A stretch of 64,000 bases of DNA from CAUZWH01 sp965224275 (GTDB taxonomy: Bacteria > Pseudomonadota > Alphaproteobacteria > SHVV01): assembly GCA_965224275.1 (NCBI GenBank), contig CBDCYR010000002.1, forward strand, positions 124,001-188,000, written 5' to 3'. The notes below the pieces were generated by a model. That model did not search any database, was not told where the DNA came from, and saw nothing but the letters and a program-made list of their open reading frames with translations. Shown one piece after another: positions 52,958 to 62,625 of the stretch. How positions within the stretch are numbered: position 1 is the stretch's first letter; each line of letters starts with the position of its first letter. Made by a program: the position numbers and the translations under genes.

Positions 52958-53025
52958 GCTGTGGATAGCCGGCTTGCCTACGCCAGACTCTCGGCGGTCG
53001 CTACGGCAAGCCGCCTACCCACAGC
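52958..53025. repeat. Subterminal 21-bp inverted repeat inside the IS256 element
   Basis: GCTGTGGATAGCCGGCTTGC (52,958-52,977, plus one C) pairs with the sequence at 53,005-53,025 with 19 of 21 positions matching; the loop is 26 bases. It lies between the transposase start and the right end. It could block outside transcription or act as a transposase-binding site. Confidence 0.7.
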
Positions 53026-53224
53026 TAACAGAGGCTCCAACAACTCCTACACCACGTCCTGGGACACGACCATCGTTTACCCCGACGCCGACGCTGGTAG
53101 ATCAGCGCATGGTTCCGCGTTTGCCACGGATAAATGAATCTACTCCCCAATTGGCAGCCGCCTAAACCACATGCATGATCCGCCCGCCTAACCCCTTTCC
53201 CCAGGTTCTGCGAGGAGTCTGCGC

Positions 53225-53722
53225 TTGCCAGGTGCCGTGACCTACGAAGTCTACGCGCTCATCAATGACCGTTGGCTGCTGGACACGAGCTTCCGCGGGG
53301 ATCAGCGCCAACGCGCGATCGACGAGGCGCAACAACTGGCAAAACGCCCAGACGTTGGCGTATCCAAGGTAATACGCGAAACCTACGACGCGAGCCGCCA
53401 GCGCATGAAGGAAACGACGGTTTTCCGGAGTGATCGCGCCGATCCTAGCAGTACAGCGACGATCTCACGCGCAGCCGCGGAGCGCCATGCCGATCAGGCA
53501 CCGTCGATCCGGCGAATTCAGAATAACGAAATGCAACAAACGGCACCGGTGCGAGACCAACACGCCGTGGCTACAGTGCGCGCCCGATCAACGACCTATC
53601 AGCACGTCGGCGGCGCCGGAGCCGGATCGCCCTTTGCCACGCTCGTCTTGAAAATTCTGTTGATCGGCATAACCAGTTTCGCATTTGCAACGTTCACGAC
53701 CTGGGTTATGGCATCGGTATGA
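53225..53722 (+). CDS. Unknown family A: soluble N-terminus plus single C-terminal membrane helix, copy 2
   Basis: The 165-aa paralogue of 46,983-47,477 starts at a TTG with GAGGAG about 8 nt upstream; alignment with copy 1 puts the conserved Tyr at residue 7 in both, supporting this start. Shared blocks are TYEVYAL, RWLLDTSFRGD, AIDEAQQL, KVIRE, and the C-terminal KILLIGITSFAFATFTT. The linker is divergent. It overlaps the family-B gene by four bases (ATGA), implying coupled translation. The 3' end of an IS256 element lies 154 nt upstream. Confidence 0.75.
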   Translation: MPGAVTYEVYALINDRWLLDTSFRGDQRQRAIDEAQQLAKRPDVGVSKVIRETYDASRQRMKETTVFRSDRADPSSTATISRAAAERHADQAPSIRRIQNNEMQQTAPVRDQHAVATVRARSTTYQHVGGAGAGSPFATLVLKILLIGITSFAFATFTTWVMASV

Positions 53723-54036
53723 AACAAGCCCCCATCGATCGATCGGCCACGAACACAATTGAGGATATCGACGACGCCGAACTGGAGAGATTGATGCAGT
53801 CGGCGCGCGAGCATGGCGACGATTTATCTCGCCACCTCATCACTTGGCGTGAGGCCAACCTCGCCGACTACCCAGACGATGGGATCCAGACCGCTTCCCT
53901 AATCGCGTCGCTCGTCCCAGTCGCCGATACTTTGTTTGAACACAGTCAACAAACATCGGTCGACGATGCCGTTCGTGAGGCCAACGTTGTCCTGAGGGCG
54001 ATGTTGCATAGGCGGGCTTTGGCCAACCGGGATTAG
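53719..54036 (+). CDS. Small helical protein of unknown family B, copy 2
   Basis: The 105-aa protein shares IDDAELERLMQ, WREANLADYP, ASLVPVAD and LRAMLHRRAL with copy 1 at 29,326, with about 10 extra residues at the N-terminus. The ATG overlaps the family-A stop codon (ATGA), so it is probably translated with that membrane protein. No recognised domain; a cytoplasmic helical partner of family A is inference. Confidence 0.75.
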   Translation: MKQAPIDRSATNTIEDIDDAELERLMQSAREHGDDLSRHLITWREANLADYPDDGIQTASLIASLVPVADTLFEHSQQTSVDDAVREANVVLRAMLHRRALANRD

Positions 54037-54192
54037 TTCACGCTAATCCTACCGTTTTGAAGTTGTACCCCGAAGGGAGCCCGCCGGTATCGAGCCTGTC
54101 GGTCGCGCGGGCAAACAAATTTGTTTTGGTGGGTTCCAAGTGCGCCGCTTATTATCTGGAGGCGCCCACAAAGCTAGAATCCGGAGGATACC

Positions 54193-54558
54193 ATGAGTGA
54201 TAACGTTCACTGGCTGCTCGAAGTCAAAATCAAGGACGGCGCGTTAGGCGATTTCAAGGCCCTAATGGGTGAGATGGTCGAGGCCACCAAGTCGAATGAA
54301 CCCAATGCGATGAACTACGAGTGGTTCATCAGTGAGGACAACGCCACCGCCCACGTCTACGAGCGTTACGCTGACTCGGCCGCAACAATGACCCATCTCG
54401 CGTGGTTTGGCGCAAACGCCGCGGACCGATTTCTGGCGGCCGTTGAACCAACTCGGTTCACGGTATACGGCGATCCCAGCGCCGATGTTCGAGAGGCATT
54501 GGCCGGGTTCGGCGCCGCCCATTATTCGCAGATTGGCGGTTTTGCACGAACCGACTGA
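54193..54558 (+). CDS. YgiN-like antibiotic-biosynthesis-monooxygenase-fold protein
   Basis: The 121-aa ferredoxin-like-fold protein begins VHWLLEVKIKDGALGDFKALMGEMVEATKSNEPNA and has the NYEWFISEDNATAHVYERYAD strand, as in ABM/YgiN proteins. CCGGAGGA lies 5 nt before the ATG. Relatives act as quinol monooxygenases or have unknown roles. Followed by a non-T-run hairpin (54,631-54,651, CCACGGCC / GGCCGTGG). Confidence 0.78.
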   Translation: MSDNVHWLLEVKIKDGALGDFKALMGEMVEATKSNEPNAMNYEWFISEDNATAHVYERYADSAATMTHLAWFGANAADRFLAAVEPTRFTVYGDPSADVREALAGFGAAHYSQIGGFARTD

Positions 54559-54683
54559 CAATTCCATTTGCTCCCGGCACCCGATTCAAAACGCATCTAT
54601 TTTTTTTGCGATGTGACACGGGCAGCGGAGCCACGGCCGGTCGGGCCGTGGACACCCGTAACTTCGTAGCCCTGCCGATTGGG

Positions 54684-55949
<1,266 letters not shown>

Positions 55950-56148
55950 TTAGATTTCCTTATACGCCTTGCAGCGCGACCAGCTTTCAATACGGTCGGG
56001 CCAAGGCCTTAACCCTGCCCCGAGCGCGGCCGGAGCGGGCAGATTTTTGATTATTGTTCCCGGGAGATGGCGCCGCTTAGACGGCGCTTCGCGCTATCGC
56101 GAGACAATGTACGCCCGACACATGGGCCTCCGGCCCCGATATGTCAAG

Positions 56149-56988
56149 TCAATCAGCGCGATCGAGCGCATCGATCAGCACCGGATTGACCAGGTCGGGC
56201 CTTGTCACCGGCGCCATGTGGCCACCCTCGGGAATCTCAACGTAGCTGACGCCAGCGAGGTTGTTTCTAAGGATCTCGGCGATTCCGTGGATCGATGCTC
56301 TGGTATTTGCGCTTACGATCACGTCGGTGCGCTCGGCCAAGGGCGCCCAGGCCTCGACGGGCGTCGTTTCATCGAACACGCTGTCCCACTCATGAAAGGC
56401 ATGCGTCATCGCTCGTAACAGAGCTGCGCGCCGGCTCTCATTGACCGCAGCCCAGGTCCCTTTACCATTCCAATGGTCGATGAAATCAGCGGCCACGCTC
56501 TCCCAGTCACCGTTTTCACCTTGTCGTTTGAAGTGATCGCGAACCGCCTTTATCTCGGCGTAGGCCCCGTGATTGCCGTGCATCGCCAACAGATAGAAAA
56601 CGTTGGGTTCGAACAGCACCAGACAACGGATCCGTTCCTGCAATGCCAGCGCCGCCTTCATCGCCACGGCACCGCCAAAAGAATGGCCGATCAGACTTAA
56701 GGGCCCGTCGATCGTTGCTGCGATCGTTTCGACCAGCCTGGCTTGATCGGCCAGGGTTTGCGCCCGGGTGGCCGGCCAGGCAGAGGTTTCGCCATAGCCC
56801 ATCTGGTTGACCGCAATCAACCGATAGCGATGCGCGATCTGTTTAGTCAGGCGACGCCATTGCTCGCGTCCGGTGCCGGAGCTATGCAGCAAGATGACGG
56901 GCGGCCCCGCGCCCTCGTCTGAATACTCAACGCGGAATTGACCCGACTGCAATACCGCCACCCCAGTCTCCCCTAACTTTCGATCCAT
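56149..56988 (-). CDS. Alpha/beta hydrolase
   Basis: From the ATG at 56,988 the product is 279 aa. It has HSSGTGREQW (oxyanion area), nucleophile elbow GHSFGGAVA, an acid region near ERTDVIVSANTRAS and the His in PEGGHMAPVTRP. The frame stays open 189 nt further upstream but that part overlaps the divergent dehydrogenase start and looks non-coding. Substrate unknown. Confidence 0.85.
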   Translation of the reverse strand: MDRKLGETGVAVLQSGQFRVEYSDEGAGPPVILLHSSGTGREQWRRLTKQIAHRYRLIAVNQMGYGETSAWPATRAQTLADQARLVETIAATIDGPLSLIGHSFGGAVAMKAALALQERIRCLVLFEPNVFYLLAMHGNHGAYAEIKAVRDHFKRQGENGDWESVAADFIDHWNGKGTWAAVNESRRAALLRAMTHAFHEWDSVFDETTPVEAWAPLAERTDVIVSANTRASIHGIAEILRNNLAGVSYVEIPEGGHMAPVTRPDLVNPVLIDALDRAD

Positions 56989-57148
56989 AACATAGTTACC
57001 GCCGCTTAGTGGCGCGACGCTAACCGGTGGGTCTCGTTCTGGCCGGCTTGGTCGCTGAATTTCGCTGCTTTTTCTCCGGGGATCAGGGAAGCTCGTCAAA
57101 GATACGTTTGCTAAGCCCCGCGCGACGCGCATACACGAGACGAGTTCA

Positions 57149-59575
57149 ATGAAAACCCATACCAAAGTCGTGATCATCGGTGGCGGCGTCGTCGGTTGTT
57201 CGGTGCTCTATCACCTGACCAAACTGGGCTGGACCGATGTTGTCCTGATCGAGCGTGCTGAACTCACAGCGGGTTCGACATGGCACGCAGCGGGTGGCTT
57301 CCACACACTCAACGCCGACACCAATATGGCCGCACTGCAGGGCTATACGATCAAGCTGTATCGCGAGTTGGAAGAGATCACCGGCATGTCGTGCGGCCTT
57401 CACCATGTCGGCGGCCTGACACTGGCAGGAACCCGCGATCGGTTGGACTATCTTAAAGCCGAACGGGCCAAGCACCGCTATATGGGGCTCGATACCAAGA
57501 TCGTCGGCCCCGACGAAATCGCCGCGCTATCGCCGATCACCAATGTCGAGGGCGTGCTCGGCGCGCTCTACGATCCCCTCGACGGCCACCTCGATCCCGC
57601 GGGCACCACCCACGCCTATGCCCGCGCCGCCCGCATGGCTGGCGCTGAGGTGGAGTTGCGCAATCCGGTTGTCGAAACCAACGCGCGTGCCGACGGTTCC
57701 TGGGATGTAGTCACGGCGAAGGGCACGATCGTCTCTGAGCACGTGGTCAATGCTGGCGGGCTATGGGCGCGCGAAGTTGGCGCGCTGGCTGGCGTCTACT
57801 TCCCGCTACACCCGATGGAACACCAATATCTCGTGACCGACGACGTCGCCGAGATCTACGAACGCGATGGCGAACTGCCGCATGTGATTGATCCCGAGGG
57901 CGAGAGCTATTTGCGTCAGGAGGGCCGCGGCCTCGTGATTGGTTTCTATGAACAGACGTGCGTCCCGTGGGGCGTCGATGGGACGCCGTCCGATTTCGGT
58001 ACGGAGTTGCTGGAAGATGATCTCGACCGGATCAGCGTATCGGTCGAATTTGCCTGTCGCCGCTTCCCCGTGCTCGAGCGCGCCGGGATCAAGACCGTTA
58101 TCAACGGACCGTTCACCTTTGCGCCCGATGGAAATCCGCTGGTCGGTCCGGTGCCGGGCTTGCGCAATTACTGGTCGGCTTGCGCTGTTATGGCCGGCTT
58201 CAGCCAGGGCGGCGGGGTCGGCCTGACGCTGGCCGAGTGGATGGTCGATGGCGAACCCTCACGCGACGTTTTCGCGATGGACGTTGCCCGCTTCGGCGAC
58301 TGGATCACGCCTGGCTACACGCATGACAAGGTCAAGGAGAACTACCAGCGGCGCTTCTCGATCTCCTATCCCAACGAGGAATTGCCGGTCGCGCGACCGT
58401 TTCAAACCACGCCGGCTTACGAGATATGGAAGCGGCAACGCGCGGTGTTCGGCGCGGCATACGGGATGGAGGTCGTGAATTATTTTGCGCCCGCTGGAGA
58501 AGCGTTGCAGGAAACGCCAACCTTCCGCCGGTCCAATGCGTTTGCTGCGGTAGCCGAGGAATGCCGCGCCGTTCGCGAGCAAGTCGGCATCACCGAAATT
58601 CATAACTTCGGCAAATATCAAGTCAACGGCGCCGGCGCCCGCGACTGGCTCGACCGCATGATGGCGGGCCGTATCCCGAAAACGGGGCGCGTCGGTTTAA
58701 CCCCGATGCTCAGCCCCAAGGGCCGGCTAATCGGCGACTTCACGATTTCAACGCTGGCCGAGGATCGCTTTCAGTTGACCGCGTCATTCGCGGCCCAGGA
58801 CTACCACACCCGCTGGTTCGTCCAGCACCTGCTCGAGGATGGCGTCTCCATTGAGAACGTATCGACCAGCCGCATTGGATTTCAGATCGCCGGGCCCAAT
58901 GCGCGCGAACTGCTATCGCGGGTTACCAATGGCGATGTCTCGAACGACGCATTTCGGTTTATGGATGTGCGCGAAATGGCGGTCGGCGCTAGCGACGCGA
59001 TCGTCCAGCGCGTTTCCTATACCGGTGATCTCGGATTTGAGATCTATGTAGCGGCGGCGGAACAAGCCGCCCTTTACGAAACTTTGGCGGCCGCGGGCGG
59101 CGATCTCGGCCTCACGCCGTTTGGCATGCGCGCGATGATGAGCCTGCGATTGGAAAAATCTTATGGCTCCTGGTTCCGCGAATATCGGCCGGATTACATG
59201 CCGGCCGAAACCGGGCTCGATCGCTTTGTACGCTACGACAAGCCGGTCGAATTCATCGGCAAGGCAGCCGCGCTGGAAGAACGTGATCGCGGGCCCAAGC
59301 GCCGCCTATGCACCTTCGTCGTCGATGCCGATGACGCCGATGTATGGGCGGACGAGCCAATCTGGGTGGACAACGAGGTGGTCGGTTTCGTCACTTCGGG
59401 CGGCTACGCGCACAACGCCAAAGCCTCGGTCGCGCTGGGATTTCTGCCGGTCGACATGATCGAGGAGGGCCGCGCCATCGAAATCGAAATCCTCGGCGAG
59501 CGACGTCCGGCGCGCCTAATCACCGCTCCGTTGTTCGATGCCGATGGCGCACGCCTTCGTGGACGTTCCTCTTAG
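57149..59575 (+). CDS. FAD-dependent dehydrogenase with GcvT domain (dimethylglycine/sarcosine dehydrogenase-like)
   Basis: This is an 808-aa two-part protein. Residues about 1-370 are a DAO-type FAD domain (VVIIGGGVVGCSVLYHLTKLG, then GSTWHAAGG, where a conserved His often binds FAD). A linker follows, then about 430-800 an aminomethyltransferase (GcvT) fold ending in a GcvT C-domain (ETGLDRFVRYDKP, GFVTSGGYAHN). Family members oxidatively demethylate N-methyl amines and pass the methylene to tetrahydrofolate. The exact amine is not readable. It sits immediately left of the IS5-family insertion. Confidence 0.9.
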   Translation: MKTHTKVVIIGGGVVGCSVLYHLTKLGWTDVVLIERAELTAGSTWHAAGGFHTLNADTNMAALQGYTIKLYRELEEITGMSCGLHHVGGLTLAGTRDRLDYLKAERAKHRYMGLDTKIVGPDEIAALSPITNVEGVLGALYDPLDGHLDPAGTTHAYARAARMAGAEVELRNPVVETNARADGSWDVVTAKGTIVSEHVVNAGGLWAREVGALAGVYFPLHPMEHQYLVTDDVAEIYERDGELPHVIDPEGESYLRQEGRGLVIGFYEQTCVPWGVDGTPSDFGTELLEDDLDRISVSVEFACRRFPVLERAGIKTVINGPFTFAPDGNPLVGPVPGLRNYWSACAVMAGFSQGGGVGLTLAEWMVDGEPSRDVFAMDVARFGDWITPGYTHDKVKENYQRRFSISYPNEELPVARPFQTTPAYEIWKRQRAVFGAAYGMEVVNYFAPAGEALQETPTFRRSNAFAAVAEECRAVREQVGITEIHNFGKYQVNGAGARDWLDRMMAGRIPKTGRVGLTPMLSPKGRLIGDFTISTLAEDRFQLTASFAAQDYHTRWFVQHLLEDGVSIENVSTSRIGFQIAGPNARELLSRVTNGDVSNDAFRFMDVREMAVGASDAIVQRVSYTGDLGFEIYVAAAEQAALYETLAAAGGDLGLTPFGMRAMMSLRLEKSYGSWFREYRPDYMPAETGLDRFVRYDKPVEFIGKAAALEERDRGPKRRLCTFVVDADDADVWADEPIWVDNEVVGFVTSGGYAHNAKASVALGFLPVDMIEEGRAIEIEILGERRPARLITAPLFDADGARLRGRSS

Positions 59576-59610
59576 GGCAGTCCGGACCTTACGGTACGAC
59601 GGGCAAAGAG

Positions 59611-60548
59611 TAAGAGTCCGACTCGAAACTCTATGTTTGATAACAGTACCTTGCGAGCCGCCTTGTGAGGAGTCGGATGTTGGCGACAAGAATCCATGCC
59701 TGTGCGGAGGCGATTGATTTCTCCCAATCCTTGGCCAGTCGACGGCATCGGTTGAGCCAGGCGAAGGTCCTCTCGACGACCCATCGTCTGGGCAGGAGCT
59801 CGAAGCCCTGGGCGGTGTCTGAGCGCTTGATGATCTCGAGCTTCCAGCGGCCGATGTCCTCAAGGGCGCCCTCGAGTTTCGGTCCCGCGTAGGCGGCGTC
59901 GGCGAAGAGGTGACGCAGCCGGGGGAAGCGATGACGGATCGATTTGAGGACCTCGGGCGCGCCGTCGCGGTCCTGGATATCGGCTGCGTGCACGATCAGG
60001 CCGACCAGCAGGCCGAGTGTATCGGTGACGATGTGACGCTTGCGGCCCTTGATCTTCTTGCCCGCGTCATAGCCCCGAACACCACCGCTTTCCGTGGTTT
60101 TCACGCTCTGGCTGTCGATCACCCCGGCGCTCGGGCCGGCCTCGCGTCCTTCCAGCTCCCGGGCCGCCATGACCAGGTGATGGTTGATGCTCTCCAGCAG
60201 GCCGTTGGAGCGCCAGTCGTAGAAATAGCGCTGGACCGTGGAAGGCGGAGGGAAGTCGTTCGGCAACATCGCCCACTGGCAGCCCGTCGAGGCCATGTAC
60301 ATGACCGCATCCATGACATGGCGCAGGTCCGTCGTCCTCGGCCGGCCGATCTTCTTGCGCGGCGGCATGAGCGGCGCGATCAACGCCCACTCTCGATCCG
60401 TCAGGTCGCTTGCGTAGCGCCCGCCACGGCGCTCATAATTCGGGCGAGTGATTTCGGTCCACATGTTGTGCCTCCTCGTTTGCTTTGACACAACCGAGTA
60501 AGCCACAACCGACTGAAATCACTCAACTAGTTTCGGGTTGGCCTCTAA
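59611..60548 (-). mobile_element. Complete IS5-family insertion sequence with 3-bp target duplication
   Basis: The element proper is 59,614-60,545 (932 bp) with 17-bp terminal inverted repeats GAGTCCGACTCGAAACT and (reversed) GAGGCCAACCCGAAACT, 14 of 17 matching. It is flanked by TAA on both sides (59,611-59,613 and 60,546-60,548), a 3-bp duplication typical of IS5-family members. One transposase gene fills it. A decayed sister copy lies at 16,678-17,393. Confidence 0.92.
59631..60464 (-). CDS. IS5-family transposase
   Basis: The 277-aa DDE transposase starts at MWTEITRPNYERRG, with AGGAGG 6 nt before the ATG at 60,464 (an earlier in-frame ATG lacks this). The catalytic residues sit in GVIDSQSVKTTES, HLFADAAYAGPK and RRWVVERTFAWLNRCRR. 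It appears intact. Confidence 0.93.
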   Translation of the reverse strand: MWTEITRPNYERRGGRYASDLTDREWALIAPLMPPRKKIGRPRTTDLRHVMDAVMYMASTGCQWAMLPNDFPPPSTVQRYFYDWRSNGLLESINHHLVMAARELEGREAGPSAGVIDSQSVKTTESGGVRGYDAGKKIKGRKRHIVTDTLGLLVGLIVHAADIQDRDGAPEVLKSIRHRFPRLRHLFADAAYAGPKLEGALEDIGRWKLEIIKRSDTAQGFELLPRRWVVERTFAWLNRCRRLAKDWEKSIASAQAWILVANIRLLTRRLARYCYQT

Positions 60549-60611
60549 GCGAGGAACGTTATCGTATTGGGCTAAACGGGCACCGCTGCGTCGGCGTATT
60601 GGTCAACAAAC

Positions 60612-61019
60612 TCACCCACGGGCGGAATCGGCGTGATCGACTACTACATCGATCAAGACCCCATCGATCAAGACCCCATTGGGGTCAGTGGTAATAAAGT
60701 GCCGCTGGCCAAATGGTTCATCTTTGAGCGCCACCAGAATGGGCAATGCATTGGCCTGCGCGCGCGCATATTCCGCGTCAACGTCCTCAACTTCAAAATT
60801 GAGGATTAAGCCGCCGACGCGACCGCGCGCAGATTCGGGGACGGTTTCATGCCCACCTTCGAGGACTGCGATATTGACTGTCTCGTCTTCCATCGATTGT
60901 AAATGTACGTACCAATCGCTCTTGAAGAGAGCGTGAAAGCGAAAATTTGCTGCGTAGAACTCGGTCGTTGCCGCAACATCATCTGTCATGATGACAGGGT
61001 AAAACTGGTTGGCTTTCAT
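60612..61019 (-). CDS. VOC-family (glyoxalase/bleomycin-resistance-like) protein
   Basis: The 135-aa protein starts MKANQFYPVIMTDDVAATTEFY, with GAGGGGG before the ATG at 61,019. It contains ILNFEVEDVDAEYARAQ and a C-terminal VOC strand. Near the end GVLIDGVLID arises from a 15-bp in-frame tandem duplication (about 60,645-60,677). It is divergent from a TetR regulator, with two palindromes in the shared promoter, so it is probably the regulator's target. Substrate unknown. Confidence 0.85.
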   Translation of the reverse strand: MKANQFYPVIMTDDVAATTEFYAANFRFHALFKSDWYVHLQSMEDETVNIAVLEGGHETVPESARGRVGGLILNFEVEDVDAEYARAQANALPILVALKDEPFGQRHFITTDPNGVLIDGVLIDVVVDHADSARG

Positions 61020-61067
61020 GGCGTTGCCCCCTCTTCGATTCCGGTGTGCACCCTGGAGTACAATTAC

Positions 61068-61080
61068 ATACATTGTGTAT
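61068..61080. promoter_or_regulatory. TetR operator, distal half (ATACA-N3-TGTAT)
   Basis: A perfect 5-3-5 palindrome in the region between the divergent VOC and TetR genes. It resembles the second palindrome 31 bp away (centre to centre), about three helical turns, as expected of paired operator sites for one regulator. Confidence 0.6.
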
Positions 61081-61096
61081 CTTATTTGTGTTATAT

Positions 61097-61113
61097 ACAT
61101 ACAATCTGTATGT
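61097..61113. promoter_or_regulatory. TetR operator, proximal half (ACATACA-N3-TGTATGT)
   Basis: A perfect 7-3-7 palindrome overlaps the TetR start codon (ATG at 61,110). Binding here would repress the regulator's own gene, and with the 61,068 site the divergent VOC gene as well. Confidence 0.65.
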
Positions 61114-61811
61114 CAGCAAGAAAAATAGAGCGACGCTCGCATCGTGAACGACGTGAACACACGCGCGCCGCGCTGATCGAAGCGGCCCGCGGGTTCTTCG
61201 TTGCGAAGGGCTACGCCGACACCGGCACGCCCGAGATTGTGGCGGCGGCGAACCTGACGCGCGGAGCGCTCTACCACCACTTCGCCGACAAAAGAGACCT
61301 GTTCCGGGCGGTCGTGGAGCACGAAGCGGCCGCGGTGGCGGCGCAAATCCAGCAGGAAAGCGGGTCGGCAATGTCCGCGTGTGCGGCTTTATGCGAAGGT
61401 GCAGATGCGTACTTCAGCGCCATGGCGAAGCCAGGACGGACGCGACTGTTGCTGGTTGATGCTGCCTCGGTGTTGGGACAAGCCGAGGCCGATCGTATCG
61501 ACCGGGAGACCAGTTGGCATACCCTTCGGGCAGGCCTCGCCCAAGGGACGGCCGACGGCGAGTTAACCGTCATGCCCCTGGATGTCGCCACGACGCTGTT
61601 GTCGGCCGCATTCGACCGCGCCGCGCTGGATATTGCCGGCGGTGAATCCAGCGCCGACTATCGGGCAGCCATTCGCACGCTGATCGAGGGCCTGACTGTC
61701 AATCGGCGTCCAAAATTGACCCCCAATCGGCGTGCAATATTGACCCCCCTGAGCGGCACGGCGGAGGTTGTCCCGGTAGTCAATAGGGGGGACCCGAGCG
61801 GCTTCGTGTAG
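61110..61811 (+). CDS. TetR-family regulator, C-terminus replaced by IS-derived residues
   Basis: An N-terminal TetR helix-turn-helix is clear: RAALIEAARGFFVAKGYADT, then TPEIVAAANLTRGALYHHFADKRDLF. The ligand domain follows to about residue 196 (RTLIEGL). From nt 61,697 the frame enters the left end of an IS21-family element, adding TVNRRPKLTPNRRAILTPLSG and 17 further residues. A normal TetR protein ends near this point, so only the last few native residues are lost and function may survive. The start is the ATG at 61,110; an upstream extension runs through the promoter. Confidence 0.85.
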   Translation: MSARKIERRSHRERREHTRAALIEAARGFFVAKGYADTGTPEIVAAANLTRGALYHHFADKRDLFRAVVEHEAAAVAAQIQQESGSAMSACAALCEGADAYFSAMAKPGRTRLLLVDAASVLGQAEADRIDRETSWHTLRAGLAQGTADGELTVMPLDVATTLLSAAFDRAALDIAGGESSADYRAAIRTLIEGLTVNRRPKLTPNRRAILTPLSGTAEVVPVVNRGDPSGFV

Positions 61812-61896
61812 CGCCTTGCGGTGCGCGGAGCGAAGCCGCGTGGGAGGTACGGGTTGACCCAGCGGGGCAAGCGGGCCGCAGGCACGGCCTGCCGGG

Positions 61897-62625
61897 TCAG
61901 CAGCGGTTCTTGAAGCGCCAGCTCTCGTTGCCGGTCTCGATGATCTCGCAATGGTGGGTCAGGCGGTCGAGCAGGGCTGTGGTCATCTTGGGGTCGCCGA
62001 AGACGGAGGGCCATTCGCCGAAAGCGAGGTTGGTGGTGACGATGATCGAGGTGCGCTCGTAGAGCCGGCTCATCAGATGGAACAGCAGCTGGCCGCCGGC
62101 CTGGGCGAAGGGCAGGTAGCCGAGTTCGTCGAGGATGACGAAGTCGCGTCGGATGAGCTGGTCTGCGGTGCGGCCCTGGCGTCCGGCACGGAGTTCGGCC
62201 TCGAGATGGTTGACCAGGTCGACGACGTTGTAGAAGCGGCCGCGTGCGGCCTTGCGGATGCAGGCGCGGGCGATGGCGACGGCGAGATGGGTCTTGCCGG
62301 TGCCGGTGCCGCCGACCAGCACGATGTTGCGCTTGCCCTCCAGGAAGCCACCTGTGGCGAGTTCCTGGATCAGGGGCTCGTTGACCGGTGAGGCGGCGAA
62401 GTCGAAGTCGGCCAGCTCCTTGGCCGTCGGCAGCCTGGCGGACGCCATCTGGTACTTGATGGAGCGCGCCTGCTTGTCGGCGACCTCGGTCTGCAGCAGC
62501 GTACCGATGATCTGCTGCACCGGATGACGACGCTTGAGCCCGTCGGCGAGGATGTCGTCGTAGGCGGCGCGCATGCCCGCGAGCTTCAACGCCGTCATCA
62601 TCGCCAGCACCTCATGACGCTCCAT
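61897..62625 (-). CDS. istB: IS21 helper ATPase IstB
   Basis: The 242-aa AAA+ ATPase has Walker A VGGTGTGKTHLA, Walker B FVILDELGYLPF and the IstB pattern RTSIIVTTNLAFGEW near the end. It assists IstA in target choice. The start overlaps the end of istA by 14 bp, implying coupled translation. Confidence 0.95.
   Translation of the reverse strand: MERHEVLAMMTALKLAGMRAAYDDILADGLKRRHPVQQIIGTLLQTEVADKQARSIKYQMASARLPTAKELADFDFAASPVNEPLIQELATGGFLEGKRNIVLVGGTGTGKTHLAVAIARACIRKAARGRFYNVVDLVNHLEAELRAGRQGRTADQLIRRDFVILDELGYLPFAQAGGQLLFHLMSRLYERTSIIVTTNLAFGEWPSVFGDPKMTTALLDRLTHHCEIIETGNESWRFKNRC

Larger units (their letters stand above)
51615..53079 (-). mobile_element. Complete IS256-family insertion sequence with 8-bp target duplication
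   Basis: The element proper is 51,623-53,071 (1,449 bp). Its ends are imperfect inverted repeats: GATCGTGTCCCGCGGAGTGG at the left against GGTCGTGTCCCAGGACGTGG at the right (reverse-complemented). It is flanked by ATCGTTTA on both sides (51,615-51,622 and 53,072-53,079), an 8-bp duplication typical of IS256 elements. It landed in intergenic DNA between the acyl-CoA synthetase and the family-A gene. Clean ends and duplication suggest a recent insertion. Confidence 0.92.

Noticed and set aside
54600..54607. Run of T residues after the YgiN-like gene as a terminator
   Set aside because: No stem precedes the run; the nearby hairpin at 54,631-54,651 lies after it and lacks its own T-run.
59910..60488. 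192-aa plus-strand frame opposite the IS5 transposase (also at 16,701-17,336)
   Set aside because: Antisense shadow present in both IS copies because the sequence is duplicated, not because it is conserved as protein.
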